Assembly: GCA_021738625.1 (NCBI GenBank)
Contig: JAIPBS010000003.1
Span: forward strand, 89,926 to 153,925
DNA length: 64,000 nt
Direction: 5' to 3'
DNA from: Bacteroidales bacterium
GTDB lineage: Bacteria; Bacteroidota; Bacteroidia; Bacteroidales; JAIOZK01
Each line of letters opens with the position of its first letter. Within the stretch, counting starts at the first letter, position 1. The notes beneath the pieces were generated by a model, which saw only the letters and a program-made list of their open reading frames with translations, did not search any database and was not told the DNA's origin. Both the position numbers and the translations under genes were made by a program. Of this stretch, positions 19,102-27,316 are shown piece after piece.

Positions 19102-19109
19102 TATATTTG
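19102..19109 (+). promoter_or_regulatory. -7 box TATATTTG upstream of the DEAD-box helicase
   Basis: TATATTTG matches the TAnnTTTG consensus 70 bp before the ATG at 19179 and 23 bp after the EF-G stop. It suggests that the helicase is transcribed separately. Confidence 0.5.
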
Positions 19110-19178
19110 CAACAATTAATGGAAACCCGACGGGAAATTATCTCCCGGGAATTCCGAAATTAATAAACATTACGTATC

Positions 19179-20399
19179 ATGACTTTCGAAGAATTCGGGC
19201 TTAGCGACACCATCAATGAAGCCATTTCCTATATGGGATATGAAAAAGCCACCCCCATACAGGAGAAAACCATTCCCGCCATCATGCAGGGCAAAGATAT
19301 CGTGGCATCGGCGCAAACCGGAACCGGAAAAACAGCTGCGTTTATCCTGCCTGTTCTTGATAAAATCATCAATCATTCTAAGGGACATACTTCGACCCTG
19401 ATCCTGGCGCCCACCCGCGAACTGGCCATACAAATCGACCAGCAGGTGCAGGGATTTGCTTATTTTACGGATGTTCATTCCATTGCACTATACGGTGGTA
19501 CCGACGGCGCCGAATGGGGACAGCAAAAAAAATCGCTTACAAGGGGCGCTGAAATTATTGTAGCCACACCCGGAAAACTGATCGCTCATCTGAACATGGG
19601 CTATGTTAAATTTGAGAAAATCGAACATTTTATTTTGGATGAGGCCGACCGCATGCTCGACATTGGTTTTTACGAGGACATCCTGCGCATCGAATCCTAT
19701 TTGCCGAAAAAGCGGCAAACCCTGATGTTCAGTGCCACCATGCCTCCTGAAATAAGAAAGCTGGCCTCTCGTATCCTTGACAATCCCGTTGAGATCAGCA
19801 CAGCCATTGCCAAACCGCCCGAGAACATTCTCCAGGCAGTTTACCTGTTGCACGAAGAACAGAAGATCCCGTTAATCAACAGACTGATCAAAGACAAACC
19901 AGATTATAAGAGCATCCTGATCTTCAGTTCAACCAAGAAAAAGGTGACCGATATTGTACGTGCCCTGAAAAAGGACAACTTCAATACCGAGGGCATATCC
20001 TCCGACTTGGAACAAAAAGAAAGACAGGCCGTGCTGCTGCGTTTCAAATCGCGCGAAACCAGAATCCTTGTAGCCACCGATGTGTTGAGCCGGGGCATCG
20101 ACATACAGGACATCAACCTGGTGATCAATTTCGACGTGCCCAATGACGCCGAAGACTACGTGCACCGCATCGGACGTACGGCACGCGCGGAAAAAGACGG
20201 GGTGGCCATTACCTTCGTCACAACTTCTGAAATCAGGGACATTCATAAGATTGAAAAGCTCATCGAACGGGAGATCATCAAACTGCCTCCGCCACCCGAA
20301 CTGGGTAAAGGCCCCGAATGGAAAGAAAGCAAAAAAGCTCCTTCCCATGACCGTTTCAGGAGGAAGCACAGCCAACCCGGGAAAAGACATCGCAAATAA
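19179..20399 (+). CDS. DEAD-box ATP-dependent RNA helicase (RhlE-like)
   Basis: This 406-aa protein is a two-domain SF2 helicase core with a short basic tail. Motifs in order: Q motif (FEEFGLS ... YEKATPIQEKTIP), Walker A AQTGTGKT, Ia PTRELAIQ, GG, TPGKL, DEAD in LDEADRMLDIGF, SAT, then helicase C with LVATDVLSRGIDI and HRIGRTARAEKDG. The C-terminal residues about 385-406 are rich in Arg/His/Lys (FRRKHSQPGKRHRK), as in RhlE-type proteins, and would bind RNA. The likely job is unwinding of structured RNA in ribosome assembly or decay. A second, longer DEAD-box gene lies at 27317. Confidence 0.93.
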   Translation: MTFEEFGLSDTINEAISYMGYEKATPIQEKTIPAIMQGKDIVASAQTGTGKTAAFILPVLDKIINHSKGHTSTLILAPTRELAIQIDQQVQGFAYFTDVHSIALYGGTDGAEWGQQKKSLTRGAEIIVATPGKLIAHLNMGYVKFEKIEHFILDEADRMLDIGFYEDILRIESYLPKKRQTLMFSATMPPEIRKLASRILDNPVEISTAIAKPPENILQAVYLLHEEQKIPLINRLIKDKPDYKSILIFSSTKKKVTDIVRALKKDNFNTEGISSDLEQKERQAVLLRFKSRETRILVATDVLSRGIDIQDINLVINFDVPNDAEDYVHRIGRTARAEKDGVAITFVTTSEIRDIHKIEKLIEREIIKLPPPPELGKGPEWKESKKAPSHDRFRRKHSQPGKRHRK

Positions 20400-20476
20400 A
20401 TAGCCAATAGACGGTTCCCGATGTGTTAACTTGGAAGCATTTTTGCAGTTGTATTATATAAAAAAATTACACTGCT

Positions 20477-21802
20477 ATGTCATACCGGGAAAACAACATC
20501 ATACAGATCAATGAAAGAGATCTGATAAACCTCATTGAAAGCAACGCACACGATCTTCACAAAAGTCTGGACCCACTGATGGACCGCATTGGCAAGGCGC
20601 CCATTGTAATGCTGGGAGAAGCTTCGCATGGAACACACGAATATTATATGTGGCGTGCACGCATCAGCCGGCGGCTCATTGAAGAGAAAGACTTCAAAAT
20701 CATTGGAGTTGAAGGCGACTGGCCAGATTGTTACCGCATAAACAGATACATCCGGAATTATGATGACACTGAAAACACTGCCTTTGAAGTGTTGAAGGAA
20801 TTCAACAGGTGGCCAACATGGATGTGGTCCAATTGGGAAATCCAGGCCCTGATGGAGTGGCTAAAAAAACACAACCAAAACAAAACACACGACAGGCAGA
20901 CAGGCTTTTATGGTTTGGATGTTTATAGCCTTTGGGAATCTCTTGAAGCCATCACGGATTACCTCAGGACAAACGATCCCGATGCGCTGAAAGCTGCGGA
21001 ACATGCTATGCAATGCTTTGAACCCTACGGAGAGAAAGGGGCAGAATACGGATCAGCCAGCAGATTCGTTCCTGAAAGTTGTCAGGAAGAAGTGCTCGAC
21101 CTGTTGAAAACCATCCGAGCCAGGGTGCCGCTCTACGACAGTGACCCGGAAGCGCCCTTCAATGCCGAGCAAAACGCCATGACCGCCGTAAATGCAGAGA
21201 AATACTACCGCGCCATGATGGAAGGCGGGCCCGAATCATGGAACATCCGCGATGTGCACATGACCGAAACCCTAGAACGTTTGCTGGACTTCCATGGCGA
21301 AGGCGCCAAAGCCATTGTGTGGGAGCACAACACCCACATCGGGGATGCACGCGCCACCGATATGAGCCGGGGCGGTATGGTGAACGTTGGTCAGCTGGCC
21401 CGCGAAAAATGGGGCCGGTCCGACACCGTGCTGGTAGGTTTCGGCTCTCACAGAGGTACGGTGATCGCAGCCAGGGCCTGGGATGATAAAATGAAGGAAA
21501 TGGTAGTGCCGCCGGCCAGGGAAAACAGCTGGGAAGACCTTCTGAACCGGAGCGAACCCACCGACAAGATCGTCATCAACCAGGATATTAAAGACAGTCC
21601 GCTGCTCAATAACCCGGTCAACCACAGGGCCATCGGCGTGGTCTATGATCCCGATAGGGAATATTACGGCAACTATGTGCCCAGCATCATTCCCGACCGC
21701 TACGACGCTTTTGTGTTTATTGATGATAGCCAGGCGCTGCATCCGATTAAAACAGCCACTAAAAGCAATATGACCCCCGAAACTTATCCCTGGGGAATAT
21801 AA
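20477..21802 (+). CDS. Erythromycin esterase family protein
   Basis: This 441-aa protein has the length of EreA/B-type hydrolases. The signature LGEASHGTHEYYMWRARISRRLIEEKDF is at about residues 47-74, with the catalytic-type Glu/His pair. VEGDWPDCYRIN follows, then VWEHNTHIGDARATDM at about residues 279-294 and a late GFGSHRGTV. No signal peptide is visible, so it is probably cytoplasmic. Chromosomal members in environmental Bacteroidota are often not resistance genes; the true substrate may be another ester or lactone. A CATTTTTG near 20438 could be the -7 element. The downstream gap contains a decayed lipoprotein gene. Confidence 0.88.
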   Translation: MSYRENNIIQINERDLINLIESNAHDLHKSLDPLMDRIGKAPIVMLGEASHGTHEYYMWRARISRRLIEEKDFKIIGVEGDWPDCYRINRYIRNYDDTENTAFEVLKEFNRWPTWMWSNWEIQALMEWLKKHNQNKTHDRQTGFYGLDVYSLWESLEAITDYLRTNDPDALKAAEHAMQCFEPYGEKGAEYGSASRFVPESCQEEVLDLLKTIRARVPLYDSDPEAPFNAEQNAMTAVNAEKYYRAMMEGGPESWNIRDVHMTETLERLLDFHGEGAKAIVWEHNTHIGDARATDMSRGGMVNVGQLAREKWGRSDTVLVGFGSHRGTVIAARAWDDKMKEMVVPPARENSWEDLLNRSEPTDKIVINQDIKDSPLLNNPVNHRAIGVVYDPDREYYGNYVPSIIPDRYDAFVFIDDSQALHPIKTATKSNMTPETYPWGI

Positions 21803-21849
21803 TACATCTTTTTAGTACCGGAAGTATTGTATATTTGAAAATCTATATA

Positions 21850-22317
21850 TATGTTCACAAAACCGGATTACTTTAAAAACACTGAATAAAATCCTGATCT
21901 TTGTTCTTCTTTTCTCTTTTCGGTTGCAAGGATAAAGAAGAAAATCCGCCCACTGAAACTGATTTACTTACCTTGGAAGCCTGGTATCATAATTCTACCA
22001 TAGTAGATATGAACAACAATTTTATCCCGGACGACGAAACACAAGCGGGTTCGGATGTGTATATGCGATTTGAAAAAAATCGGCTCGCTTTTATACGGCA
22101 ATGATGACACCACAAAAAATCTGACATGGAATTTGAAAGTGATGAGAAGATTCTCAGGATATTAGGCGTGATGAATGATTCCATTGTTCCGCCTGTAACC
22201 GAGAGCGACCATGAGATCTATCAATTAGATGAGAACTCCCTGATCTTTTATTACGAATCCTCAGCTTCTCATCCCGAAACGGGTACATTTGAGAAATACG
22301 GGCATAATATCGACTAA
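21850..22317 (+). pseudogene. Decayed small lipoprotein gene (lipocalin-like)
   Basis: Three frames must be joined to read one protein. A hydrophobic signal LNKILIFVLLFSF leads to a lipobox-like GCKDKEEN near 21930. Then LLTLEAWYHNSTIVDMNNNFIPDDETQ continues to about 22080. After a shift, GSLLYGNDDTTKNLTWN reaches about 22128. After another shift, ESDEKILRILGVMNDSIVPP runs to the stop at 22317. Such short Cys-anchored proteins with TW and ENSLIFYYES motifs are common in Bacteroidota as lipocalin-like lipoproteins. At least three indels make it non-functional unless the sequence is in error. It overlaps the convergent gene at 22314 by four bases. Confidence 0.72.
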
Positions 22318-22928
22318 GGCATTTGAATCTTATTATACAAATACTCCAGATGTTCCAGGTTGTTTAACTGGTATTTCCTGATTTTATGAGCGACATAATA
22401 ACTGACAAACAACCCGATCGGAAGTGAGATGATTAGACCGGTCAGCGATTCTTCATTGTTAAAGATCTCAGCAAAAGTAGCCTGTTCAAAATAAACATGG
22501 ATCGACAACAAAAGCATAGTATAGAAAACCGGAATAAGAAATAAGTAGACATTGCTGTATTTTCCTTTCAACCAAAAAGCAAGTATCTTTATTTGCTCAC
22601 CCAGCCGGGTCTTAAGAGATTTTTTGTAAGAAATATTCCTGAATTTAAGCCATGTAGCCAACAGCGAACCTCCCAATGTTGAGATAATGAATGCCAGCAA
22701 AAGATTGTTATATATAAACAATACATCTCCGGAACGGTTAATTACTGAATATATGAGAAATATCAGCACCCCCCCGCACAGCACCAGGGAAATCATAAAC
22801 TCATAAACATATTTAAGAATGATTTTACTGATTTTTTTGTTGAGAAGGTGATCCAATTCCACTTCTGATTTCGATACAAAAGACTTGTCTAACTGATTCC
22901 AGGTGTTTTGCAATTCATTGTTTTCCAT
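22314..22928 (-). CDS. Four-helix membrane protein, partner of ECF sigma factor (putative anti-sigma)
   Basis: This 204-aa protein has a cytoplasmic N-terminus (NNELQNTWNQLDKSFVSKSEVELDHLL) and about four membrane helices in two hairpins (about residues 41-60, 72-92, 122-142, 154-174). It starts two bases before the end-to-start junction with the ECF sigma gene upstream (22931-23419), so the two are co-transcribed. In Bacteroidota such membrane proteins paired with ECF factors usually bind and hold the sigma factor. No canonical zinc anti-sigma motif (HxxxCxxC) is present, so the role is inferred from arrangement only. Confidence 0.65.
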   Translation of the reverse strand: MENNELQNTWNQLDKSFVSKSEVELDHLLNKKISKIILKYVYEFMISLVLCGGVLIFLIYSVINRSGDVLFIYNNLLLAFIISTLGGSLLATWLKFRNISYKKSLKTRLGEQIKILAFWLKGKYSNVYLFLIPVFYTMLLLSIHVYFEQATFAEIFNNEESLTGLIISLPIGLFVSYYVAHKIRKYQLNNLEHLEYLYNKIQMP

Positions 22929-22930
22929 GA

Positions 22931-23419
22931 CTAAGTATTTTTAAGGTTTTTCTTCAATTCACTTTTGGCCCGGTTGATGCGCACCCCTACATTCGATACC
23001 GACATGCCCAGGATCACTGAGATTTCTTTATAACTTTTTTCTTCAAGGAAAAGCAGCAAGAGCGATCGGTCAATTTCGTTTAACTGCCTGATGGCCTTTA
23101 ACAAAATCTCAGTTTCTTCATTCCTTGCAATTTGCTCAAAAACATCCTTTTCATCCTGAATATCAGGCAAATCTTTACGATATTCCATGCGGCTCTTTCT
23201 TTTCAACTGAGTGATGCTTGTGTTAATTGCAACTGCGTAAATCCAAGAGCTTGGGTTTTCAGTGTTTTTCAGCCGGGGATATGATCTCCAAAGCTGAAAA
23301 ACTGTTTCCTGAAAATTATCTTCTCTCTCGGCCAGGTCGCGGAAATACAACAGACCGACTTTATGGATGATCCCCTGATAGGCGGAAAGCATGTTAAGAA
23401 ATGAGCGTCGGGATTTCAT
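22931..23419 (-). CDS. ECF-type RNA polymerase sigma factor
   Basis: This 162-aa protein contains sigma-70 region 2 (ENFQETVFQLWRSYPRLKN..., SWIYAVAINTSITQLKRK) and region 4 (RSLLLLFLEEKSYKEISVILGMSVSNVGVRINRAKSELKK) joined by a short linker, which is the ECF layout. The start lies only about 105 bp from the divergent LytTR gene. The membrane protein encoded immediately downstream is the likely antagonist. Target promoters cannot be deduced here. Confidence 0.93.
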   Translation of the reverse strand: MKSRRSFLNMLSAYQGIIHKVGLLYFRDLAEREDNFQETVFQLWRSYPRLKNTENPSSWIYAVAINTSITQLKRKSRMEYRKDLPDIQDEKDVFEQIARNEETEILLKAIRQLNEIDRSLLLLFLEEKSYKEISVILGMSVSNVGVRINRAKSELKKNLKNT

Positions 23420-23524
23420 GACAATTTATTGCTTTATATAATAGTATCATTAGGAATACTTTTATTACAAAAAAATAAAAAATCATTAACTTTAAGTTTT
23501 TATGAATTCAAATCAAAAGTGCGA

Positions 23525-24370
23525 ATGGATCAAAAAACCTATGAATTAATTAAACTGCTTAAAGATGAATGGAAATTATTTCTCTCCATTGCTCTGGGGG
23601 TTTTCCTTTTCATATTGTTTTTCCAACCCTTTGAAACCGGACATATGGAATTCAATAACCGCCTGCTTTTTACCGCGGGTATGGCCGGGATTGTTTTTCT
23701 TGTGATGTTGTTGGTCCGTACTTTCACGCCCTGGTTGTTTCGTTTTTATGTTCGAGAAGAATATACAGAAATCCTGATTTCAAACATTGGAGGTTTTATC
23801 ATCCTGCTGCTAAGTGCAGCGGGAATGGCTTTTTATCTTAACTATGTTGGATGGATTACGCTTAGTTTGTATCTGATGTTCAAGGTGGTACTGGTTTGTC
23901 TTATTCCACCTGTGGCATTGAAAATGAATGATCTGATCAAAGACCTCAAAATGGAAAATAGAATGCTTTTAAATGAAAAGTTGCGACAGAACAAGATGAT
24001 CGGTAAGTATGAAGACGACATCCAGAACAAATCGCTGAATTTTGTTTCGGAAGGTGAAAGCGAGAACCTGGAACTGCGACTCTCAGATATAGTTTATATC
24101 AAATCGGCTGACAATTATGTTGAAATTGCTTACCTGAAAGAAGGTGATTTGAAAAAGGAACTCCTACGAAACACCCTCAAAAACATTGAAAAGCAGTTAA
24201 AACCTTATGCAAAATTTATCCGTTGTCATCGCAGTTGTATGGTCAATGCCAATTACATTGAAAAACTGCTTAGCAAAAACAACACCTACGTCATTAAGGT
24301 TAAAGGGCAAGACGAACAACTTCCCGTTTCAAGACAGTATCTACTGAATGTCAGAAAGATCGTCTCCTGA
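23525..24370 (+). CDS. Membrane-anchored LytTR transcription regulator
   Basis: From ATG 23525 the protein is 281 aa. An upstream in-frame ATG at 23429 would leave ten bases to the divergent sigma gene, so it is less likely. Four hydrophobic segments occupy about residues 20-135 (LSIALGVFLFILFFQPF is the first). A short coiled coil (MENRMLLNEKLRQNKMIG) follows. The C-terminal third is a LytTR DNA-binding domain: LRLSDIVYIKSADNYVEIAYL, LRNTLKNIEKQL, FIRCHRSCMVN and LPVSRQYLLNVRKIV. There is no receiver domain, so the signal is probably sensed in or by the membrane part. It is divergent from the ECF pair and may be functionally linked. Confidence 0.88.
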   Translation: MDQKTYELIKLLKDEWKLFLSIALGVFLFILFFQPFETGHMEFNNRLLFTAGMAGIVFLVMLLVRTFTPWLFRFYVREEYTEILISNIGGFIILLLSAAGMAFYLNYVGWITLSLYLMFKVVLVCLIPPVALKMNDLIKDLKMENRMLLNEKLRQNKMIGKYEDDIQNKSLNFVSEGESENLELRLSDIVYIKSADNYVEIAYLKEGDLKKELLRNTLKNIEKQLKPYAKFIRCHRSCMVNANYIEKLLSKNNTYVIKVKGQDEQLPVSRQYLLNVRKIVS

Positions 24371-24481
24371 TTTGGCGAATGGCATTGGCCGCCACTGACT
24401 GACCTTCTCCCCTCCTATTAACCAACCAACCCTTATGCCGGCAGTTAATCCCTATTATTTTCAAATCATTCCGGACTCCGA

Positions 24482-24489
24482 TATTTTTG
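24482..24489 (+). promoter_or_regulatory. -7 box TATTTTTG upstream of the radical SAM gene
   Basis: TATTTTTG fits TAnnTTTG and lies 30 bp before the ATG at 24520. The preceding 110 bases after the LytTR gene contain no ORF. Confidence 0.5.
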
Positions 24490-24519
24490 TAATCGAAAAA
24501 TAAAAACAAACTGATTACT

Positions 24520-26007
24520 ATGAATATTTTAATGATCTATCCCAAATATCCGGATACTTATTGGAGCTTTAAACATGCGCTCCGTTTCGTTTCTAAAAAG
24601 GCTGCAGTTCCACCGCTTGGGCTGATAACCGTTTCGGCCATGTTGCCTGACAACTGGAATAAAAAGCTTGTCGATTTAAACGTAACAGAACTAAAGCTTT
24701 CTGACCTGAACCATGCCGATTATGTTTTTATCAGCGCCATGTACATACAGAAAGAATCGGTTGATGAGGTGCTTGCGCAGTGCCGCGATCTACAGGTGAA
24801 AGTTGTTGCCGGCGGTCCGCTTTTCACACAGGAATATCAAAACTACCCTGAGGTAGACCATTTTATACTGAATGAAGCGGAAGTCACGCTGCAACCATTT
24901 TTAAAAGACCTTGAGAATGGAGACCCTATAAAGAAAATTTATCAAAGCTCGGAATATGCCGACATTACGGACAGTCCGGTTCCGGACTATCATTTACTCT
25001 CACAAAAAGATTATGCTTTCATGAACTTGCAGGTAACACGTGGCTGTCCTTTCAACTGTGATTTTTGTGAGATCACGGCTTTACTGGGCCATAAAGTCAG
25101 GATGAAAAAAACCGAACAGATTCTCAGGGAACTGGAAGCATTGTATCGTCTGAAATGGCGTGGGCCGGTGTCAATCGTTGATGACAATTTTGTGGGCAAG
25201 AAAAATCAGGTTAAACAGGATTTGCTACCGGCAATGAATCAATGGATGAAAAAACACAAGCACCCCTTTACCTTCAACATCCAAACGTCCATCAACCTGG
25301 CCGATGATGATGAGCTGCTGTCGTTGTTAACGAAAACCGGCTTCACCTCCACATTTATCGGGATTGAAACCCCGGATGAAGTATCGCTGCAAAGCTGCAA
25401 CAAAGTACAGAACAACAACAGGAATCTTTTGGGGAACGTAACCAAAATCCAAAAATCGGGCATGCAGGTGTCAGGTGGGTTTATCGTAGGTTTCGACAGC
25501 GACACGCCTGCCGTTTTTCAAAGGCAAATCGATTTCATTCAAAAAAGCGGTATCGTTTCGGCCATGGTTGGGTTGCTGAATGCACCGCGCAATACAAAGC
25601 TCTATGAGCGTATGAAAGCCGAGAACAGGCTGACCGTGGAAGCATCCGGCAGCAATACCGATATGTCGATGAACTTTAAACCGAAAATGAAACGGGAAGA
25701 ACTGCTGGAGGGCTACCGCAAAATCATCTCGAATATTTATTCTCCCAAACCCTATTATAAGAGAATACGTAAGTCGCTGATGGATTATAAGCGACAACAC
25801 AGCAGACCGGTCAAAAAAATCGAATTCAGCCAGATCAAGGCCCTGTTCAAATCGTTCTTCATTATCGGTATAATGAATAAAGGAAGAAGCGAATACTGGA
25901 AATTTATTTTCTGGACCTTATTAAACCGACCGGGCTTATTCATCGAAGCCATTACCTATGCCGTGTTCGGTTACCATTTCAGGATCGTTTACGGACTAAA
26001 AAAATAA
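24520..26007 (+). CDS. B12-binding domain radical SAM protein
   Basis: This 495-aa protein has an N-terminal cobalamin-binding-like Rossmann region (residues 1-140: MNILMIYPKYPDTYWSFKHA, PPLGLITVSAMLP, VVAGGPLF). A radical SAM core follows with the 4Fe-4S cysteines C176, C180 and C183 in RGCPFNCDFCEI, then SIVDDNFVGKK and GFIVGFDSD. A C-terminal DUF4070-like domain ends the protein. Close relatives include hopanoid and lipid-modifying B12 radical SAM enzymes and many uncharacterised proteins. Its neighbour is a fatty acid desaturase, so a lipid substrate is a reasonable inference. No DxHxxG cobalamin lower-ligand motif is seen, so cobalamin may bind base-off or not at all. Confidence 0.88.
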   Translation: MNILMIYPKYPDTYWSFKHALRFVSKKAAVPPLGLITVSAMLPDNWNKKLVDLNVTELKLSDLNHADYVFISAMYIQKESVDEVLAQCRDLQVKVVAGGPLFTQEYQNYPEVDHFILNEAEVTLQPFLKDLENGDPIKKIYQSSEYADITDSPVPDYHLLSQKDYAFMNLQVTRGCPFNCDFCEITALLGHKVRMKKTEQILRELEALYRLKWRGPVSIVDDNFVGKKNQVKQDLLPAMNQWMKKHKHPFTFNIQTSINLADDDELLSLLTKTGFTSTFIGIETPDEVSLQSCNKVQNNNRNLLGNVTKIQKSGMQVSGGFIVGFDSDTPAVFQRQIDFIQKSGIVSAMVGLLNAPRNTKLYERMKAENRLTVEASGSNTDMSMNFKPKMKREELLEGYRKIISNIYSPKPYYKRIRKSLMDYKRQHSRPVKKIEFSQIKALFKSFFIIGIMNKGRSEYWKFIFWTLLNRPGLFIEAITYAVFGYHFRIVYGLKK

Positions 26008-26081
26008 TCGAAGATGAACAATTCAATATCAGTAATGTTTTAACACTGATAAGCTATCATTTAAAAAGTATATCAACACAT

Positions 26082-27179
26082 ATGACAAAAAGTAAAATCC
26101 GCTTTTCCCCCCGAAAGGACGCAGATTTCATCAAAGAGTTAAGGAAAAGTGTCAATGAATATTTCAAACAAAACAATATATCCACCTTTGGCAACACCAG
26201 TATCATTGTCAAATCAACTTTTATGCTGTTGTTGTATTTTATTCCGTACATCTTAATGATGACCGGATTGGTAACCGCCCTGCCCCTGGTTTTCGCTTGC
26301 TGGATATTGATGGGCTTTGGCATGGCCGGACTCGGGATGGCACTAATGCATGACGCTAACCACGGCACCTGGTCCAAAAACCGCAAAATGAATAATTTTA
26401 TGGGCAGCTCCCTTTACTTGCTAGGAGGATTGCCTGCCACATGGAAACATCAGCACAATACCCTGCACCATGGATTTACCAACATCGACGGGCAGGATGA
26501 AGACATCAATGCCTCTGCCATCCTGCGGTTTTCTCCTCATCAGCCTCTTCGGAAAATTCATAAATATCAACATTGGTATGCCTGGATGCTATATGGGCTG
26601 ATGACCATGGCCTGGATCACCACCAAAGACTTCAGGCAGGTACTCAACTACAAAAAGGAAAGAGTCCCCTTAAATACAAAAAGAACATACAATGGGTTGA
26701 TGTTCGACCTCATTCTCTCCAAAGCACTTTACTATATTGTTTTCCTAATATTGCCGATCATTGTTTTGCCCATTGCCTGGTACTGGACTTTGCTGTTCTT
26801 TTTAACGATGCATTTCATTAGCGGGTTTTTGTTGAGCGTCATTTTCCAGACCGCCCACGTAATGCCCGATTCGGATTTCCCGCAACCCGATGAAAACGGC
26901 CATATCGACGCAAACTGGGCCATCCACCAATTGTCAACCACCACCAACTATGCCCGGAACAATAAGATTTTCACCTGGCTCATCGGAGGATTAAACCATC
27001 AGGTAGAACATCACTTGTTTCCAAATATAAGTCATGTGCATTACCGCAAGATCGCCGTTCTGGTAAAAGAAACAGCGCATAAATACAGACTGCCTTACCA
27101 TGATCAGGGTAGTTTTTTTGAAGCCGTTCGGCAACATGGCAAAATGCTGAAGATGTTGGGAAGAGAAAATCAAATCTGA
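26082..27179 (+). CDS. Membrane fatty acid (acyl-CoA/acyl-lipid) desaturase
   Basis: This is a 365-aa integral membrane di-iron enzyme. The three histidine boxes are present: HDANHGT from H90, HQHNTLHH from H123 and HQVEHHLFP from H306. Hydrophobic pairs occur at about residues 45-90 and 205-255. It introduces a double bond into acyl chains, using O2 and an electron donor such as cytochrome b5 or ferredoxin. The third box of the HxxHH type is like front-end or acyl-lipid desaturases. It lies between the radical SAM gene and a cold-shock-type helicase, suggesting a role in membrane fluidity at low temperature. Confidence 0.93.
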   Translation: MTKSKIRFSPRKDADFIKELRKSVNEYFKQNNISTFGNTSIIVKSTFMLLLYFIPYILMMTGLVTALPLVFACWILMGFGMAGLGMALMHDANHGTWSKNRKMNNFMGSSLYLLGGLPATWKHQHNTLHHGFTNIDGQDEDINASAILRFSPHQPLRKIHKYQHWYAWMLYGLMTMAWITTKDFRQVLNYKKERVPLNTKRTYNGLMFDLILSKALYYIVFLILPIIVLPIAWYWTLLFFLTMHFISGFLLSVIFQTAHVMPDSDFPQPDENGHIDANWAIHQLSTTTNYARNNKIFTWLIGGLNHQVEHHLFPNISHVHYRKIAVLVKETAHKYRLPYHDQGSFFEAVRQHGKMLKMLGRENQI

Positions 27180-27283
27180 ATACCAGAACAACGATTTCTC
27201 AGTAAGATGCTTAAAGGATTAAGATATTGCCGGGCAACAAACCAGACAATTAATTAATTTGTTTTTTGTATTGTTTAAAACAT

Positions 27284-27291
27284 TACCTTTG
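27284..27291 (+). promoter_or_regulatory. -7 box TACCTTTG of the DEAD-box helicase gene
   Basis: TACCTTTG matches TAnnTTTG, 26 bp before ATG 27317. T-rich TTTGTTTTTTG around 27259-27270 is where a -33 TTTG is expected. Confidence 0.6.
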
Positions 27292-27316
27292 CAGCAAATT
27301 TTTTAAACACAACAAC

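Noticed and set aside
22931..24370. LytTR gene starting at 23429
   Set aside because: That start would leave only 9 bp to the divergent sigma gene; the sequence from 23525 begins a more typical N-terminus.
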